NCBI RefSeq assembly: GCF_006829085.1
Contig: NZ_BJTC01000003.1
Location: 1 to 64,000 of the forward strand
DNA length: 64,000 nucleotides
Source of the DNA: Chryseobacterium sp. ON_d1
Lineage (GTDB): Bacteria > Bacteroidota > Bacteroidia > Flavobacteriales > Weeksellaceae
Direction: 5' to 3'
The notes under the pieces are model-generated. The model saw nothing but the letters and a program-made list of their open reading frames with translations, had not been told where the DNA came from and searched no databases. Each line of letters starts with the position of its first letter. Position 1 is the first letter of the stretch. A program made the translations under genes and the position numbers. Positions 33,579 to 42,426 of the stretch are shown here, piece by piece.

Positions 33579-34991
33579 ATGCACAATAATCAATTTGGAA
33601 GCTATACACCAACTGTATCCAAAGAGGAGGTACTGGATATTACCATTGGGATTTTTTTTGACGGAACCCTGAACAATAAAACCAATACAGACGAAAGAAA
33701 AAATAACACGAATGCCCATAAAAAACATGGTGGAAAATCATCAGACAATACAAGCTACAACAATGACTGGAGCAATGTAGCCCGTATGTGGGACAATTAT
33801 GATAAAAACTTCGGTATTTATATAGAAGGTATCGGTACACAGGATAAAGAAGGAGATGCTACGCTGGGATACGCTTTCGGAACCGGAGAAACCGGGATCA
33901 GATCAAAAGTGAGAAAAGGCTGCGAGGAAATCGTAAAAAAGGTGAAAACCATTAAAGCAGAAAAAAAAGCTGATAAAATCGCAGTTCTTACCTTTGATGT
34001 GTTCGGATTCAGCCGCGGAGCTGCCGCTGCCCGTAATTTTGTATATGAAATAGGAAAAGCAAAATATAAAGCTACCGCACGTACCATTTCCAATGAAGCT
34101 GCTACAGTGACCACTTATTCAGATGGTGACGGTAAAAGTGTAGAAGGGGAAGAGCTTCCAAAATGGGGACATCTTGGCCTTAAGCTCGAAGAAGCAGGAT
34201 TAAAGGTAGATGTCTTAAAAGTAAGATTTCTTGGAATTTATGATACCGTTTCTTCTTATTCAAAATACCTGTCACCAATGCCCAATTTCAGCAATGACGT
34301 AGAAGAATTGAGCCTGAATGACATCGGAAAAGCCCAGACTGTCGTTCACTTCATTGCAGAAAATGAACACAGAGAAAACTTTGATCTCACAAGAGTACAT
34401 ATCGGAACTGAAAAAACATTCCCCGGTGTTCACTGCGATGTAGGAGGTGCCTATGAAAACGGACAGGAAACATGGGAAGAAGTTGAAACATCGTGGACAA
34501 CCAGTACGAAATTGCAGGCATTAAAGACAGAACTTGAAAACGAAGGATGGTACCAAAAAGGTGAACTCACCATTACTCCGGGATTTTACCTGTCATTGAA
34601 AGGCTCACGCTATCTGCTGAAAACATTCAGTTACATTCCTTTACATTTTATGGCAGAATATGGTATAGGTAAGAATCTTCCCATAACCATGAAGAAGCTG
34701 ACAGATGAAAAATATTCCATTTCGGATGATCAATTTTTAATAGGAATAAAGGAACGTCTCAGATCTTACGTCATGGGAGACGGAAAGCCATACTCTTTCA
34801 GACATTATAAAGAACTGCGTGACGCCTATGGAGGAAACCAAATCCCGGAAAACCGCCAGGCGGCTTATCAGAAAGAAGTAAAAGAACAGGATGATTTAAG
34901 AACGCTTCGCCATAAATATCTTCATTGGTCAGCCAGAAGAGAAGGAATTGGTATGGATCCGAGACCAAACAGAACAAGAGTTATCCATTAG
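33579..34991 (+). CDS. Tle1-like T6SS phospholipase effector (DUF2235)
   Basis: 470 residues. Alpha/beta hydrolase of the DUF2235 type: N-terminal ITIGIFFDGTLNNK, nucleophile elbow GFSRGAAAARNF (Ser145), Asp222 in RFLGIYDTVSS, and the catalytic His285 in FPGVHCDVGGAYENG. Tle1 effectors are T6SS-delivered phospholipases that destroy target-cell membranes. There is no signal peptide, as expected for a T6SS cargo. It lies between the DUF2931 lipoprotein and the LysM adaptor gene. The C-terminal ~120 residues are charged and could bind the adaptor or VgrG. Confidence 0.87.
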   Translation: MHNNQFGSYTPTVSKEEVLDITIGIFFDGTLNNKTNTDERKNNTNAHKKHGGKSSDNTSYNNDWSNVARMWDNYDKNFGIYIEGIGTQDKEGDATLGYAFGTGETGIRSKVRKGCEEIVKKVKTIKAEKKADKIAVLTFDVFGFSRGAAAARNFVYEIGKAKYKATARTISNEAATVTTYSDGDGKSVEGEELPKWGHLGLKLEEAGLKVDVLKVRFLGIYDTVSSYSKYLSPMPNFSNDVEELSLNDIGKAQTVVHFIAENEHRENFDLTRVHIGTEKTFPGVHCDVGGAYENGQETWEEVETSWTTSTKLQALKTELENEGWYQKGELTITPGFYLSLKGSRYLLKTFSYIPLHFMAEYGIGKNLPITMKKLTDEKYSISDDQFLIGIKERLRSYVMGDGKPYSFRHYKELRDAYGGNQIPENRQAAYQKEVKEQDDLRTLRHKYLHWSARREGIGMDPRPNRTRVIH

Positions 34992-35047
34992 AATTAAATT
35001 TTAAAAAGATACCATACAAAGAAAGAAATTGAAGCAGGAACATTTTT

Positions 35048-36091
35048 ATGCAGGAATATAACATACATACCGTTCAGAAAGATGAAACTTTAAAAAGTAT
35101 AGCCTCGCTGTACGGATTGGATAAAGACGCATTAAAACTCTTCCACAACAACCATTGCGCTGTTAAGGATATGATCCTGATCAACCTGAACGGGCAGAAA
35201 GAGCTTTTTATTCCGAGAACTGCAGTTGCAGATAAAAACCTTTTGGTGAAATTCGGAAAAGGAAACAGCCTTGTCCTTCAGCCGGAAGCTTCAGTGCGAA
35301 GATACAGTGTGGTCATTACCATTGAAAAAGGAGAAGATAAAAGCGAATTAAAATATGAAACATCTGTTCGCTGGCTGAAAACAGAAAAAGGAAATCATTT
35401 TTTTGAGATAGACAGAACATCAAACCTTTATCTCAATGAAGAAGAAGTAAATGAAATTGCCGATTTGCTGGCTTACAGAACATCTAAGGTTTTATACCCG
35501 TTACAGATCAGCACCAATGAACATGGGGAATTTGAAGCCATAGAAAATGCTGAGGTGTTTTTGAAAAGATGGTCCGCTGTAAAGGAAGAACTGTATAAAG
35601 AATTTGATGGCCAAACCGTAGACGAATACTGCGGAAAGATTGAAAAAGTAATCAGCCGGCCTGAAGCCATCGATCTTTACCTGAAAAATGATTATTTCAT
35701 CCGTACTTTGTTTTTTGGAATATACCAAAGCTATGGTCCAGAATATAAAACTGAGATGATAACAACCTTTCCTGTAGTAGATAATGCTATTGAACCTGGA
35801 TATAAAATCACGCTGGAAACAGATCCGCTGAAAGGAGAAACCGGCCTGATTACGGTAGAAGGATCAGGAAAGTTATATGAAGAAAGAAATATTGATGACT
35901 TTATAAGAAGATCGCCCTTTTCATTGATTATAAATGATGCACCTGTAATGAATGAAGACGGAACCTTCAGAATAATAAACTATATGAAAGAAGAAACTTC
36001 ACTTCCGAAATCTCTTTATCTGGAATGCAGCATAATGCTGCAGGAAGAAAAAAAGATTTCAGTATCCGTTTCAGGAATTGATGAAAACTAA
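35048..36091 (+). CDS. LysM-domain protein, probable effector adaptor
   Basis: 347 residues, no signal peptide. An N-terminal LysM module (YNIHTVQKDETLKSIASLYG, LKLFHNNH, LINLNGQKELFIP) is followed by a mixed alpha/beta region with no recognised family. LysM-containing cytoplasmic proteins next to PAAR/DUF4280 genes are common in Bacteroidota secretion islands and related contractile systems, where they are thought to join cargo to the spike. It starts 56 bases after the lipase gene and ends 29 bases before the PAAR-like gene. Confidence 0.75.
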   Translation: MQEYNIHTVQKDETLKSIASLYGLDKDALKLFHNNHCAVKDMILINLNGQKELFIPRTAVADKNLLVKFGKGNSLVLQPEASVRRYSVVITIEKGEDKSELKYETSVRWLKTEKGNHFFEIDRTSNLYLNEEEVNEIADLLAYRTSKVLYPLQISTNEHGEFEAIENAEVFLKRWSAVKEELYKEFDGQTVDEYCGKIEKVISRPEAIDLYLKNDYFIRTLFFGIYQSYGPEYKTEMITTFPVVDNAIEPGYKITLETDPLKGETGLITVEGSGKLYEERNIDDFIRRSPFSLIINDAPVMNEDGTFRIINYMKEETSLPKSLYLECSIMLQEEKKISVSVSGIDEN

Positions 36092-36120
36092 ATTACCATT
36101 TCACTAAAGATAAAATTAAT

Positions 36121-36609
36121 ATGGCAGAAAAACATATTGTAGTACAGGGAGCTCTATGCAAATGCCAGTTCGGACAGGTTCCGGACAAGCTGAAAGTACT
36201 TACACACCAAAAAGAATATGCCAATGATAAAAGCGCTTCCAAAAAACTGATCGTTACTACGAAAGAAATTGGAGCAGCCACATTTGAAAAAAATACATTC
36301 GGAAACTGTACCAAAATGGGTAGCCCGCCGCCGCCATGCAAAATTATGGTCACAGAATGGCAGAAGTTTTATGATAAAGTACAGCTCAGCAATGGCGGAT
36401 ATATCATTGTGGAAGACAGCAAGGCAGTATGTGCTGTTGCCGGTACTCCATGCATTGAAATTATAGACCACGGGCAGCGAGCGGAAGCCAGCCAGCAGAA
36501 CTTTAAAAATGCTGACAAAGATGTTCAGCAGCAGATTAATCCGCTGGTAGATTCCGAAGAAATGTATAATGAGCAGCCTTCAGGAGGAGGGCAGGATGGT
36601 GCAATCTAA
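36121..36609 (+). CDS. PAAR-like spike-tip protein (DUF4280)
   Basis: 162 residues. VVQGALCKCQFGQVPDKLKV, the central FGNCTKMGSPPPPCKIM and AVCAVAGTPCIEIIDHGQRAE carry the cysteine and glycine pattern of the DUF4280 PAAR-like family. PAAR proteins cap the VgrG spike and can bind zinc through their cysteines and histidines. A ~35-residue tail (KDVQQQINPLVDSEEMY) beyond the domain may contact the next gene's product, whose ATG is only 11 bases away. Confidence 0.87.
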   Translation: MAEKHIVVQGALCKCQFGQVPDKLKVLTHQKEYANDKSASKKLIVTTKEIGAATFEKNTFGNCTKMGSPPPPCKIMVTEWQKFYDKVQLSNGGYIIVEDSKAVCAVAGTPCIEIIDHGQRAEASQQNFKNADKDVQQQINPLVDSEEMYNEQPSGGGQDGAI

Positions 36610-36620
36610 ATGATCATACA

Positions 36621-39452
36621 ATGGCAAAAGGCATAAAAAAAATAAAGGTTACAAGTGGATTGTATTATCCCAAAATGTCTGTATTAGGACAAAGGATTAC
36701 CATAAAACCGGACCAGTGGGTGTACTTTGGCGTTGAAGAGTGGCTGCCGGGCACTACAGATGCAGATAAAAAGAAACCTCTGACCTGGATGAGACAGGAC
36801 AGCAACAGGCAAAATATTGTCAATCAGGTAACCTCTGCTACCGGGTATAAGTTTTTAATAGACAAACAGTATTGCGGAAGCTATCACTTTTATATTGAAG
36901 CCAGCCTTTCAGGCGTCAGAGATAAAAAAAATAATACAGGAATATTTGTAAGAGGCTGGTGTGAGCCTAAAATTGTGAGCAGCAAATGGTCTACACAGAA
37001 AAACAGCAAAAGCATTAAAAACAATAAAAAAGTTGATTATATTTCCTATGGACATATTGTTCATCTGAACCTCATGACGGAAGGCCTGAATGGAAATACA
37101 GTCATTATTGAATTGTGGAATCAGCAGTATGCCAAAAAAGATAAGCTGGTACATGTATACAACAATGTAAAGGTCATAGATGGTGAGGTAAATCTGAAAA
37201 TAGAAAATACCTTTGCCTGGATGGCATATGTGGACAACATCCAGAATGTAGAGGAATTCTATGTTAAAGTAAAGGATGTTGCATCCAAGCAGTACATTAA
37301 AGATAAACTCGGTGATGATCTTCATGCCATCTATCTGAATGTAAAAAATAAAGTTGCCACTACCAATACCAACGGAGCCCAGAACCAGACACCGACTAAA
37401 GTTTATAAGCCGGATGTCAACTCTGTAAGACTCGAACCCTGTAAATTTGAAGTGATCAAGATTACTGAAAATGAAACAAAGGACGGCAAAGCCAGCAACA
37501 CAACCGTTAAAGTCTTTGATAACGGGAATGGGGTCAAACTGATAAAATCCGCCGCTTTACAGGAACATATTCAGAGAACCATCTATTATAAGTTTGACTC
37601 TACAGTTATTGATAAAGACGGGGAAGCCGTCCTGAATAATGTGCTCAAATTTCTTCTTGAACACAAAGATTCCACAATGAATCTCAGTGGCTATGCCTGC
37701 GTTATAGGAAAAGAAAATTATAACAAAGGGCTTTCGCAAAGAAGAGCTGATGTTGTCAAAAAATTCTTTGCAGACGGAGGGTTAGATCCAAGAAGAATTA
37801 TCTCAGTAGGAAAAGGGGAAGTAGATCCTACCGATGATAAAATGGGAAGAGATAATATCAAATACAAAAACGAGAAAGACTACGAAAATAACCGTAGAGT
37901 AGATATTTCATTTATATTCAATGCCCATGATGCACAGACTATCAATTATGAAGTAACCGCACCAAGTGTTTCTACAAAGAAAAATCTGACTATTGACGTT
38001 ACTGGCTTTGAAACAAAGGAATGTTTCAGAGACAGTAAAGGAAAGCACAAAAAACAGATACAGATTGTAGATGTAGGGCAGGCAATAGATAAAGGAGACA
38101 CGGTAAAGACATTTACTACGCCATCATTTAATTATGGAGTATACTCAGATTTATCACAATTTGATGCTTTTCCTATACAATATATCTGGCCGATGTGGGC
38201 CACTCCCAACCAGTTCCATCTTCACGCACATACCTGCAGGTATTTTAGCAATGAAAAGAGAACAACCGTATTAATCAAAGCCTACCCGGACATTAAATGG
38301 ACACTCACTTTCTTCGTTAATCTTACCAATGAACTGAGTGTGAAATGGCAGAATCAGCCAGCGGCAAAACATAAAGACCTACAGGCTAAAGCCGGTAAAA
38401 TAGGTGCTGAAAGAAGATGGAAACAAAAGGATGCTTCCTTCGGATTCAGTCTGAAAAGTGAATGGGAAAAGAACAGAAGCGGTAGTTTTCAGAAAAGTAA
38501 AGAAGTTAAAGGAGAATACGAGACAAAATTCAAAAAGCTTTATGATCTTTTCGGCTCAATGGGAGCAATGTCTGACGGTATTACGAACAAAACTAAAGGA
38601 CAGGTTAGAAATATAGGTTTTAAAGGTCTTCCGGTAACTTTTGCCATTAAACCACCTAATATCAATCTTAAAGGTGAATGGTGTTTAGAAAGAGCCAAAC
38701 AGAAAAATACAGAAATTGAAAGATTAGGAACAAAGGTTGATATATCTTTTAATGCAGAACCCCTGATAGGATTAGAAGTTACAATAGACCTCCTTTGTAC
38801 AGCTGTAGGACTGGTGGCAGGAGCTGTGAGTGGTGGAACCGCAGCACCAGGTGCTGTAAGGTTGTATGGAGTGATCAAAGACCGGATGAATACAGGAGTA
38901 GAGTTTGGAAATGATGATTTCGGAGCTAAAATGAGTTCAGATGTTTACATTGATCTTGTTATTTCAAGTGAAATCAAAACATCAATTGGTTTTTCATTCA
39001 ACACTGTAAGCGAAAAAAATGATAAGCAAGGAAAAATAGAAGCCAAAAATACCCTTAAAATTGAATTAAAAGCAGGGGTTTGGGCAAAAGCAGAAGCCAA
39101 TCTTGTCATTGTGAAAGTAGAAGGATATTTTGAAATGAGCGGAAAGGGATCAGCTTCCATTACATTCGGACATGGTGTGAAATTTGATGATAAAGGATTA
39201 AATTACCGCCCGGAATTAGGATTTGATGGACTCAACGCTGAATATGTGATTAAAGGAAAAGTAGGAATGTCTGCAAAAAAGAAAATACCTAGAGGTGGCA
39301 ATAAAAAACCGGCAGAACTTAAAGGAAGTTCAGAAGACGAAGGTATTATCGCAGAAGGTAAATTTAACGAAATTGTACCTAAATTTGATGTCATCAAAAG
39401 TCTTGAAGAACTTTTCGGATTCAGTGCCGATATTCCGTTAATAAGAAATTAG
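36621..39452 (+). CDS. Large OmpA-domain protein, candidate T6SS effector
   Basis: 943 residues, no signal peptide, which is unusual for an OmpA-domain protein. Residues 1-300 are beta-rich and of unknown family (GTYHF-like Ig segments, ISYGHIVHLNLMTEGLNGNT). An OmpA/MotB peptidoglycan-binding domain spans about 318-433 (IYYKFDSTVIDKDGEAVLNN, SGYACVIGKENYNKGLSQRR, ENNRRVDISF). The C-terminal half includes a hydrophobic glycine-rich stretch at about 717-745 (LLCTAVGLVAGAVSGGTAAP) and then amphipathic beta strands. Delivered by the spike, it could bind target-cell wall and insert into membranes. Followed after 5 bases by a lipoprotein that may give immunity. Function inferred. Confidence 0.75.
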   Translation: MAKGIKKIKVTSGLYYPKMSVLGQRITIKPDQWVYFGVEEWLPGTTDADKKKPLTWMRQDSNRQNIVNQVTSATGYKFLIDKQYCGSYHFYIEASLSGVRDKKNNTGIFVRGWCEPKIVSSKWSTQKNSKSIKNNKKVDYISYGHIVHLNLMTEGLNGNTVIIELWNQQYAKKDKLVHVYNNVKVIDGEVNLKIENTFAWMAYVDNIQNVEEFYVKVKDVASKQYIKDKLGDDLHAIYLNVKNKVATTNTNGAQNQTPTKVYKPDVNSVRLEPCKFEVIKITENETKDGKASNTTVKVFDNGNGVKLIKSAALQEHIQRTIYYKFDSTVIDKDGEAVLNNVLKFLLEHKDSTMNLSGYACVIGKENYNKGLSQRRADVVKKFFADGGLDPRRIISVGKGEVDPTDDKMGRDNIKYKNEKDYENNRRVDISFIFNAHDAQTINYEVTAPSVSTKKNLTIDVTGFETKECFRDSKGKHKKQIQIVDVGQAIDKGDTVKTFTTPSFNYGVYSDLSQFDAFPIQYIWPMWATPNQFHLHAHTCRYFSNEKRTTVLIKAYPDIKWTLTFFVNLTNELSVKWQNQPAAKHKDLQAKAGKIGAERRWKQKDASFGFSLKSEWEKNRSGSFQKSKEVKGEYETKFKKLYDLFGSMGAMSDGITNKTKGQVRNIGFKGLPVTFAIKPPNINLKGEWCLERAKQKNTEIERLGTKVDISFNAEPLIGLEVTIDLLCTAVGLVAGAVSGGTAAPGAVRLYGVIKDRMNTGVEFGNDDFGAKMSSDVYIDLVISSEIKTSIGFSFNTVSEKNDKQGKIEAKNTLKIELKAGVWAKAEANLVIVKVEGYFEMSGKGSASITFGHGVKFDDKGLNYRPELGFDGLNAEYVIKGKVGMSAKKKIPRGGNKKPAELKGSSEDEGIIAEGKFNEIVPKFDVIKSLEELFGFSADIPLIRN

Positions 39453-39457
39453 ATCAT

Positions 39458-40057
39458 ATGAAAAAGATAGTTTTAATAATTTTGTGTTTTATCATGTTTG
39501 TATCATGCCAGTCACAACAAAAGACAGATCTGGAAAAAGTAGATTTTTCCAAAGGATATAAAGAAGTTCTGAAAGATACTAAATATCAGACAGAAGCGAG
39601 GGAAATTGTAACTACATTGCCTGTAGCTTATACCAAAGATGTTTCCGGATATAAATTCGGAAATATATCGTTTCCGGAACACAAAGAAAATAATGTAAAA
39701 AGCTCCACCGTAGGATTACTCATTAATAATACTACAGAAAGGCTTACCAAAGGAGTGAAAATAGAACTGGAAGATACTGCCGCTGGTAACGATCTTCTAG
39801 CCTATCTCAAATCACAATACAAAAATCCTAAAGTTCTTGCAGGAGTTCCGGCAAAGAACAGTGAAGGTAAAATATTGGGAAATGCAGCCTATGCCTGGGA
39901 TCTAAAAGGTAAAACAATGGTGTTGGTACAATATTATGAATACACCAATAATAAACCCAATACTTCCTCTGTTCTCTATATTGTAGACAGTCAGGTGAAG
40001 ACGGCAGACGGGCAGGAAACAGCAGCAGCACACCTTCTGAAAACGTATACTTCATAG
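39458..40057 (+). CDS. Lipoprotein of unknown family, candidate immunity protein
   Basis: 199 residues. Lipoprotein signal LIILCFIMFVSCQSQQ (Cys18). Mature part has no recognised family; it includes VSGYKFGNISFPEHKEN and AYAWDLKGKTMVLVQYYEY. Starts 5 bases after the OmpA-domain gene, so it is almost certainly co-translated with it. The place and periplasm-facing anchor suggest protection against that protein, by analogy with known T6SS pairs. Confidence 0.7.
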   Translation: MKKIVLIILCFIMFVSCQSQQKTDLEKVDFSKGYKEVLKDTKYQTEAREIVTTLPVAYTKDVSGYKFGNISFPEHKENNVKSSTVGLLINNTTERLTKGVKIELEDTAAGNDLLAYLKSQYKNPKVLAGVPAKNSEGKILGNAAYAWDLKGKTMVLVQYYEYTNNKPNTSSVLYIVDSQVKTADGQETAAAHLLKTYTS

Positions 40058-40070
40058 CAGTTTCTTATTG

Positions 40071-40721
40071 ATGGATAATTATGATTATTATGCAGAAAAA
40101 GTAATTACGTATTTACCGTTAGTTATACTTTCTGTCATTGCAGTTCTTTTACTACTTCCTAATTCTAGAAAAAGATTTTTAAGAATTCAGGCATCATTAC
40201 CTACATCCAAAATAAAATCTGTGGCCATGGGGCTGGTAGAAATTCAGGGAAAACTTATTATGAAAGAACCTTTGATTTCACCCGTCGCAAGAGAAGAATG
40301 CATAGGATATTATTATACAATTGAAGATGTAACCAGAGATAAAGAAGGGAAAAATTCTTATACAACAATTCATAGAGAAACCCAGTGCAATCTCTTTCTG
40401 ATGCAGGATGATTCAGGAACCATTGAAATACATCCCGAAGGCATAGAATTGATATTAATCGAAGAAACCAATGTAAGTTATAACGGACAGAAAAGATATA
40501 AGGAAACATTGCTTAAATCCGGCCAGGAAATGCTTCTTGTGGGAGCTGCCGACTCAAGAAACGGAGAAGCTTTCATCAGAAAAGATACAGGGCATAAGCT
40601 TTTAGGAATTACCACTGTTGCAGGAATTTCAGTCTGGAATAAATACCAGCCCCTGTTGAGGTCATTTATTGTCACCTGTATCGTTATACTTATCGTAATG
40701 ATTTTAATCTTATCACAATAA
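40071..40721 (+). CDS. GIDE-domain membrane protein (E3-ligase-like fold)
   Basis: 216 residues from the ATG at 40071 (a TTG just before it is not needed). Membrane helix at about 12-29 (YLPLVILSVIAVLLLLP), then a GIDE domain (KIKSVAMGLVEIQGKL, PLISPVAREECIGYYYTIED, GTIEIHPEGIELI) and a C-terminal helix (FIVTCIVILIVMILIL). The GIDE domain is shared with the mitochondrial ligase MUL1 but prokaryotic forms lack a RING finger and are commonly paired with LemA, as here. Stop and next ATG overlap by one base. Confidence 0.82.
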   Translation: MDNYDYYAEKVITYLPLVILSVIAVLLLLPNSRKRFLRIQASLPTSKIKSVAMGLVEIQGKLIMKEPLISPVAREECIGYYYTIEDVTRDKEGKNSYTTIHRETQCNLFLMQDDSGTIEIHPEGIELILIEETNVSYNGQKRYKETLLKSGQEMLLVGAADSRNGEAFIRKDTGHKLLGITTVAGISVWNKYQPLLRSFIVTCIVILIVMILILSQ

Positions 40722-41281
40722 TGAATCAAATTGTAGCAATTGTTATCGCCGTATTTCTTATCGTGGCCATCGTGGCTTTTTTCATCAGTTTGTACAACAA
40801 GCTTGTCATGCTGAAATTCAATGTGGAAAAAGCGTATGGGAATATAGATGTTATTCTGAAGCAAAGAGCAGACGAAATTCCTAACCTTGTCAACGTTGCC
40901 AAACAGTTTATGGCACATGAAAAAGATTTGCTTACCAAACTGACAGAACTTAGAACTTCCTATAACAACACCAATGATTCCGACAGAAAAACAGAGCTTG
41001 CCAATGAGACATCAAAAGCACTTTCATCATTTTTTGCTGTTTCAGAAAACTATCCCAGCCTGCTGTCAAACAATAACTTCCTGGAACTACAGAAAAGAGT
41101 TTCCGGACTGGAAGATAAAATAGCAGACAGAAGAGAATTTTTCAATGACAGTGTAAACCTTTATAATATAGGAATTCATGAATTTCCCAATGTTATATTG
41201 GCAAAAATGCTGGGCTATAAAGACAAAACCCTATTAGACGTTTCAAATCAGGAAAAACATTATGGAGGAGTTCAGTTTTAA
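40721..41281 (+). CDS. LemA family protein
   Basis: 186 residues. An N-terminal membrane helix (QIVAIVIAVFLIVAIVAFFI) is followed by the LemA helical domain: YNKLVMLKFNVEKAYGNIDV, KQRADEIPNLVNVAKQF, VSGLEDKIADRREFFNDSV and YNIGIHEFPNVILAKMLGY. LemA proteins are anchored with the helical domain outside the cytoplasm; function unclear, possibly in envelope stress or membrane scaffolding. Pairing with a GIDE protein is a known genome pattern; being inside a T6SS cargo operon is not one I recognise. Confidence 0.88.
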   Translation: MNQIVAIVIAVFLIVAIVAFFISLYNKLVMLKFNVEKAYGNIDVILKQRADEIPNLVNVAKQFMAHEKDLLTKLTELRTSYNNTNDSDRKTELANETSKALSSFFAVSENYPSLLSNNNFLELQKRVSGLEDKIADRREFFNDSVNLYNIGIHEFPNVILAKMLGYKDKTLLDVSNQEKHYGGVQF

Positions 41282-41630
41282 TACATTTTTCGGATATGAA
41301 AATATACTGATGGAAAAACCCGAAATTGTTTTGTTCGGGGCGATGCTTCTTCCTATAGGTCTGATTATGGTGGTCAGTATGATAGGCTGGGTTTTCAGAA
41401 AACTGAAATTCAATATGTATATTATTCGGGCAATACTGTATACCTTGCTTTTCACCTTCTTTTTTGGAACGGTTACCATGCTCATCCTTTTTTTCATAAC
41501 AGATAAGAACGGAGTGAAACTTGCGTGGTGCTGGAGTGCTATTCTCCTGGGAATGTTCTGCTTTAGCATCATCAATACCAATACCATCAGTAAAATGTTT
41601 ACAGACTGGTCTAAAATCATTAAAAACTAA
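41262..41630 (+). CDS. Small membrane protein, unknown
   Basis: 122 residues, beginning inside the last codons of lemA (20-base overlap); an ATG at 41310 would avoid the overlap. Three membrane helices: IVLFGAMLLPIGLIMVVSMI, MYIIRAILYTLLFTFFFGTV and LAWCWSAILLGMFCFSII. No family recognised. The overlap implies co-translation with LemA and a shared task at the membrane. Confidence 0.68.
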   Translation: MEEFSFNTFFGYENILMEKPEIVLFGAMLLPIGLIMVVSMIGWVFRKLKFNMYIIRAILYTLLFTFFFGTVTMLILFFITDKNGVKLAWCWSAILLGMFCFSIINTNTISKMFTDWSKIIKN

Positions 41631-41634
41631 AATT

Positions 41635-42408
41635 ATGATACAGCAACCCTATTATATGATCGACTTCAGTGCATCAGCCTGTTTGTTCGAAATAAGGATT
41701 AATGATTATCCTGTGATTCATATGAATGTTGAGGGACAGGTTGCCACCAATATTCCAATTAATTTTGCCATATTAAAAAGTGGTGTTCAGACGATATCAG
41801 CAACCATTTTACCTAATATAGGCGATGTACAGCTGCATCCTAAATCAGAACTGAAATTTAATGTCAAACTTTTTGATGTGGCTAATGATTTTGTTTTTGA
41901 CAAACAGTTCGGAGACTATCATTCAGAGGCTATTGAAGACAAAAAGAAACAGGTTATCAAACATGTTGGCTCCTTTAAAGCAGAAGTTCCTTATCAGCTT
42001 TCGGCATGGCAGAACGGGAGAAACCTGCAGGACATTAAAGACGGCAGAAAAAAACTGGAGCAGGCTTATGATCATATATCAAGATTAATAAGGGAAAATA
42101 AATTTGAAGATTATAAGAAATCAATTTCCAGAAGGGAAGAAAATATGGCTGCTTCTATGTATCTGTCAAAAGCAGAATCGGAAGAACGCTTTACTGATCT
42201 TGTAAAAGATTTCAAGTCCGGATTTAAAATACAGCCTGTTTCTAAAGATGCCGTTATGTTTGTATGTGCAGAAAATAAAGTCGCTTTTTTAAAAAAGGCA
42301 AACGGAGAATCTGCTTTATATCTGGAAAACCCGGAAACAGAAGAAGAACTGATGCTTGATATTTCATTTTATATTCCGGAAGGAAAGGAAGAATTTGAAA
42401 TAATCTAA
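41635..42408 (+). CDS. Cytoplasmic protein of unknown family in the LemA module
   Basis: 257 residues from the ATG at 41635, 4 bases after the previous stop; a longer frame from 41521 lies inside the preceding gene and is rejected. No signal peptide or membrane helix. N-terminal beta-rich part (FEIRINDYPVIHMNVEGQV, ELKFNVKLFDV), a helical, charged middle (GRKKLEQAYDHISRLIREN, SISRREENMAASMYL) and a beta C-terminus. No known function. Could be a cargo, an adaptor or a cytosolic arm of the GIDE-LemA module. Confidence 0.68.
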   Translation: MIQQPYYMIDFSASACLFEIRINDYPVIHMNVEGQVATNIPINFAILKSGVQTISATILPNIGDVQLHPKSELKFNVKLFDVANDFVFDKQFGDYHSEAIEDKKKQVIKHVGSFKAEVPYQLSAWQNGRNLQDIKDGRKKLEQAYDHISRLIRENKFEDYKKSISRREENMAASMYLSKAESEERFTDLVKDFKSGFKIQPVSKDAVMFVCAENKVAFLKKANGESALYLENPETEEELMLDISFYIPEGKEEFEII

Positions 42409-42426
42409 TTACATTTATAGTATTCT

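Noticed and set aside
41521..41634. N-terminal extension of the 257-residue protein
   Set aside because: It overlaps the previous membrane-protein gene; the ATG at 41635 follows its stop by 4 bases and fits operon spacing.
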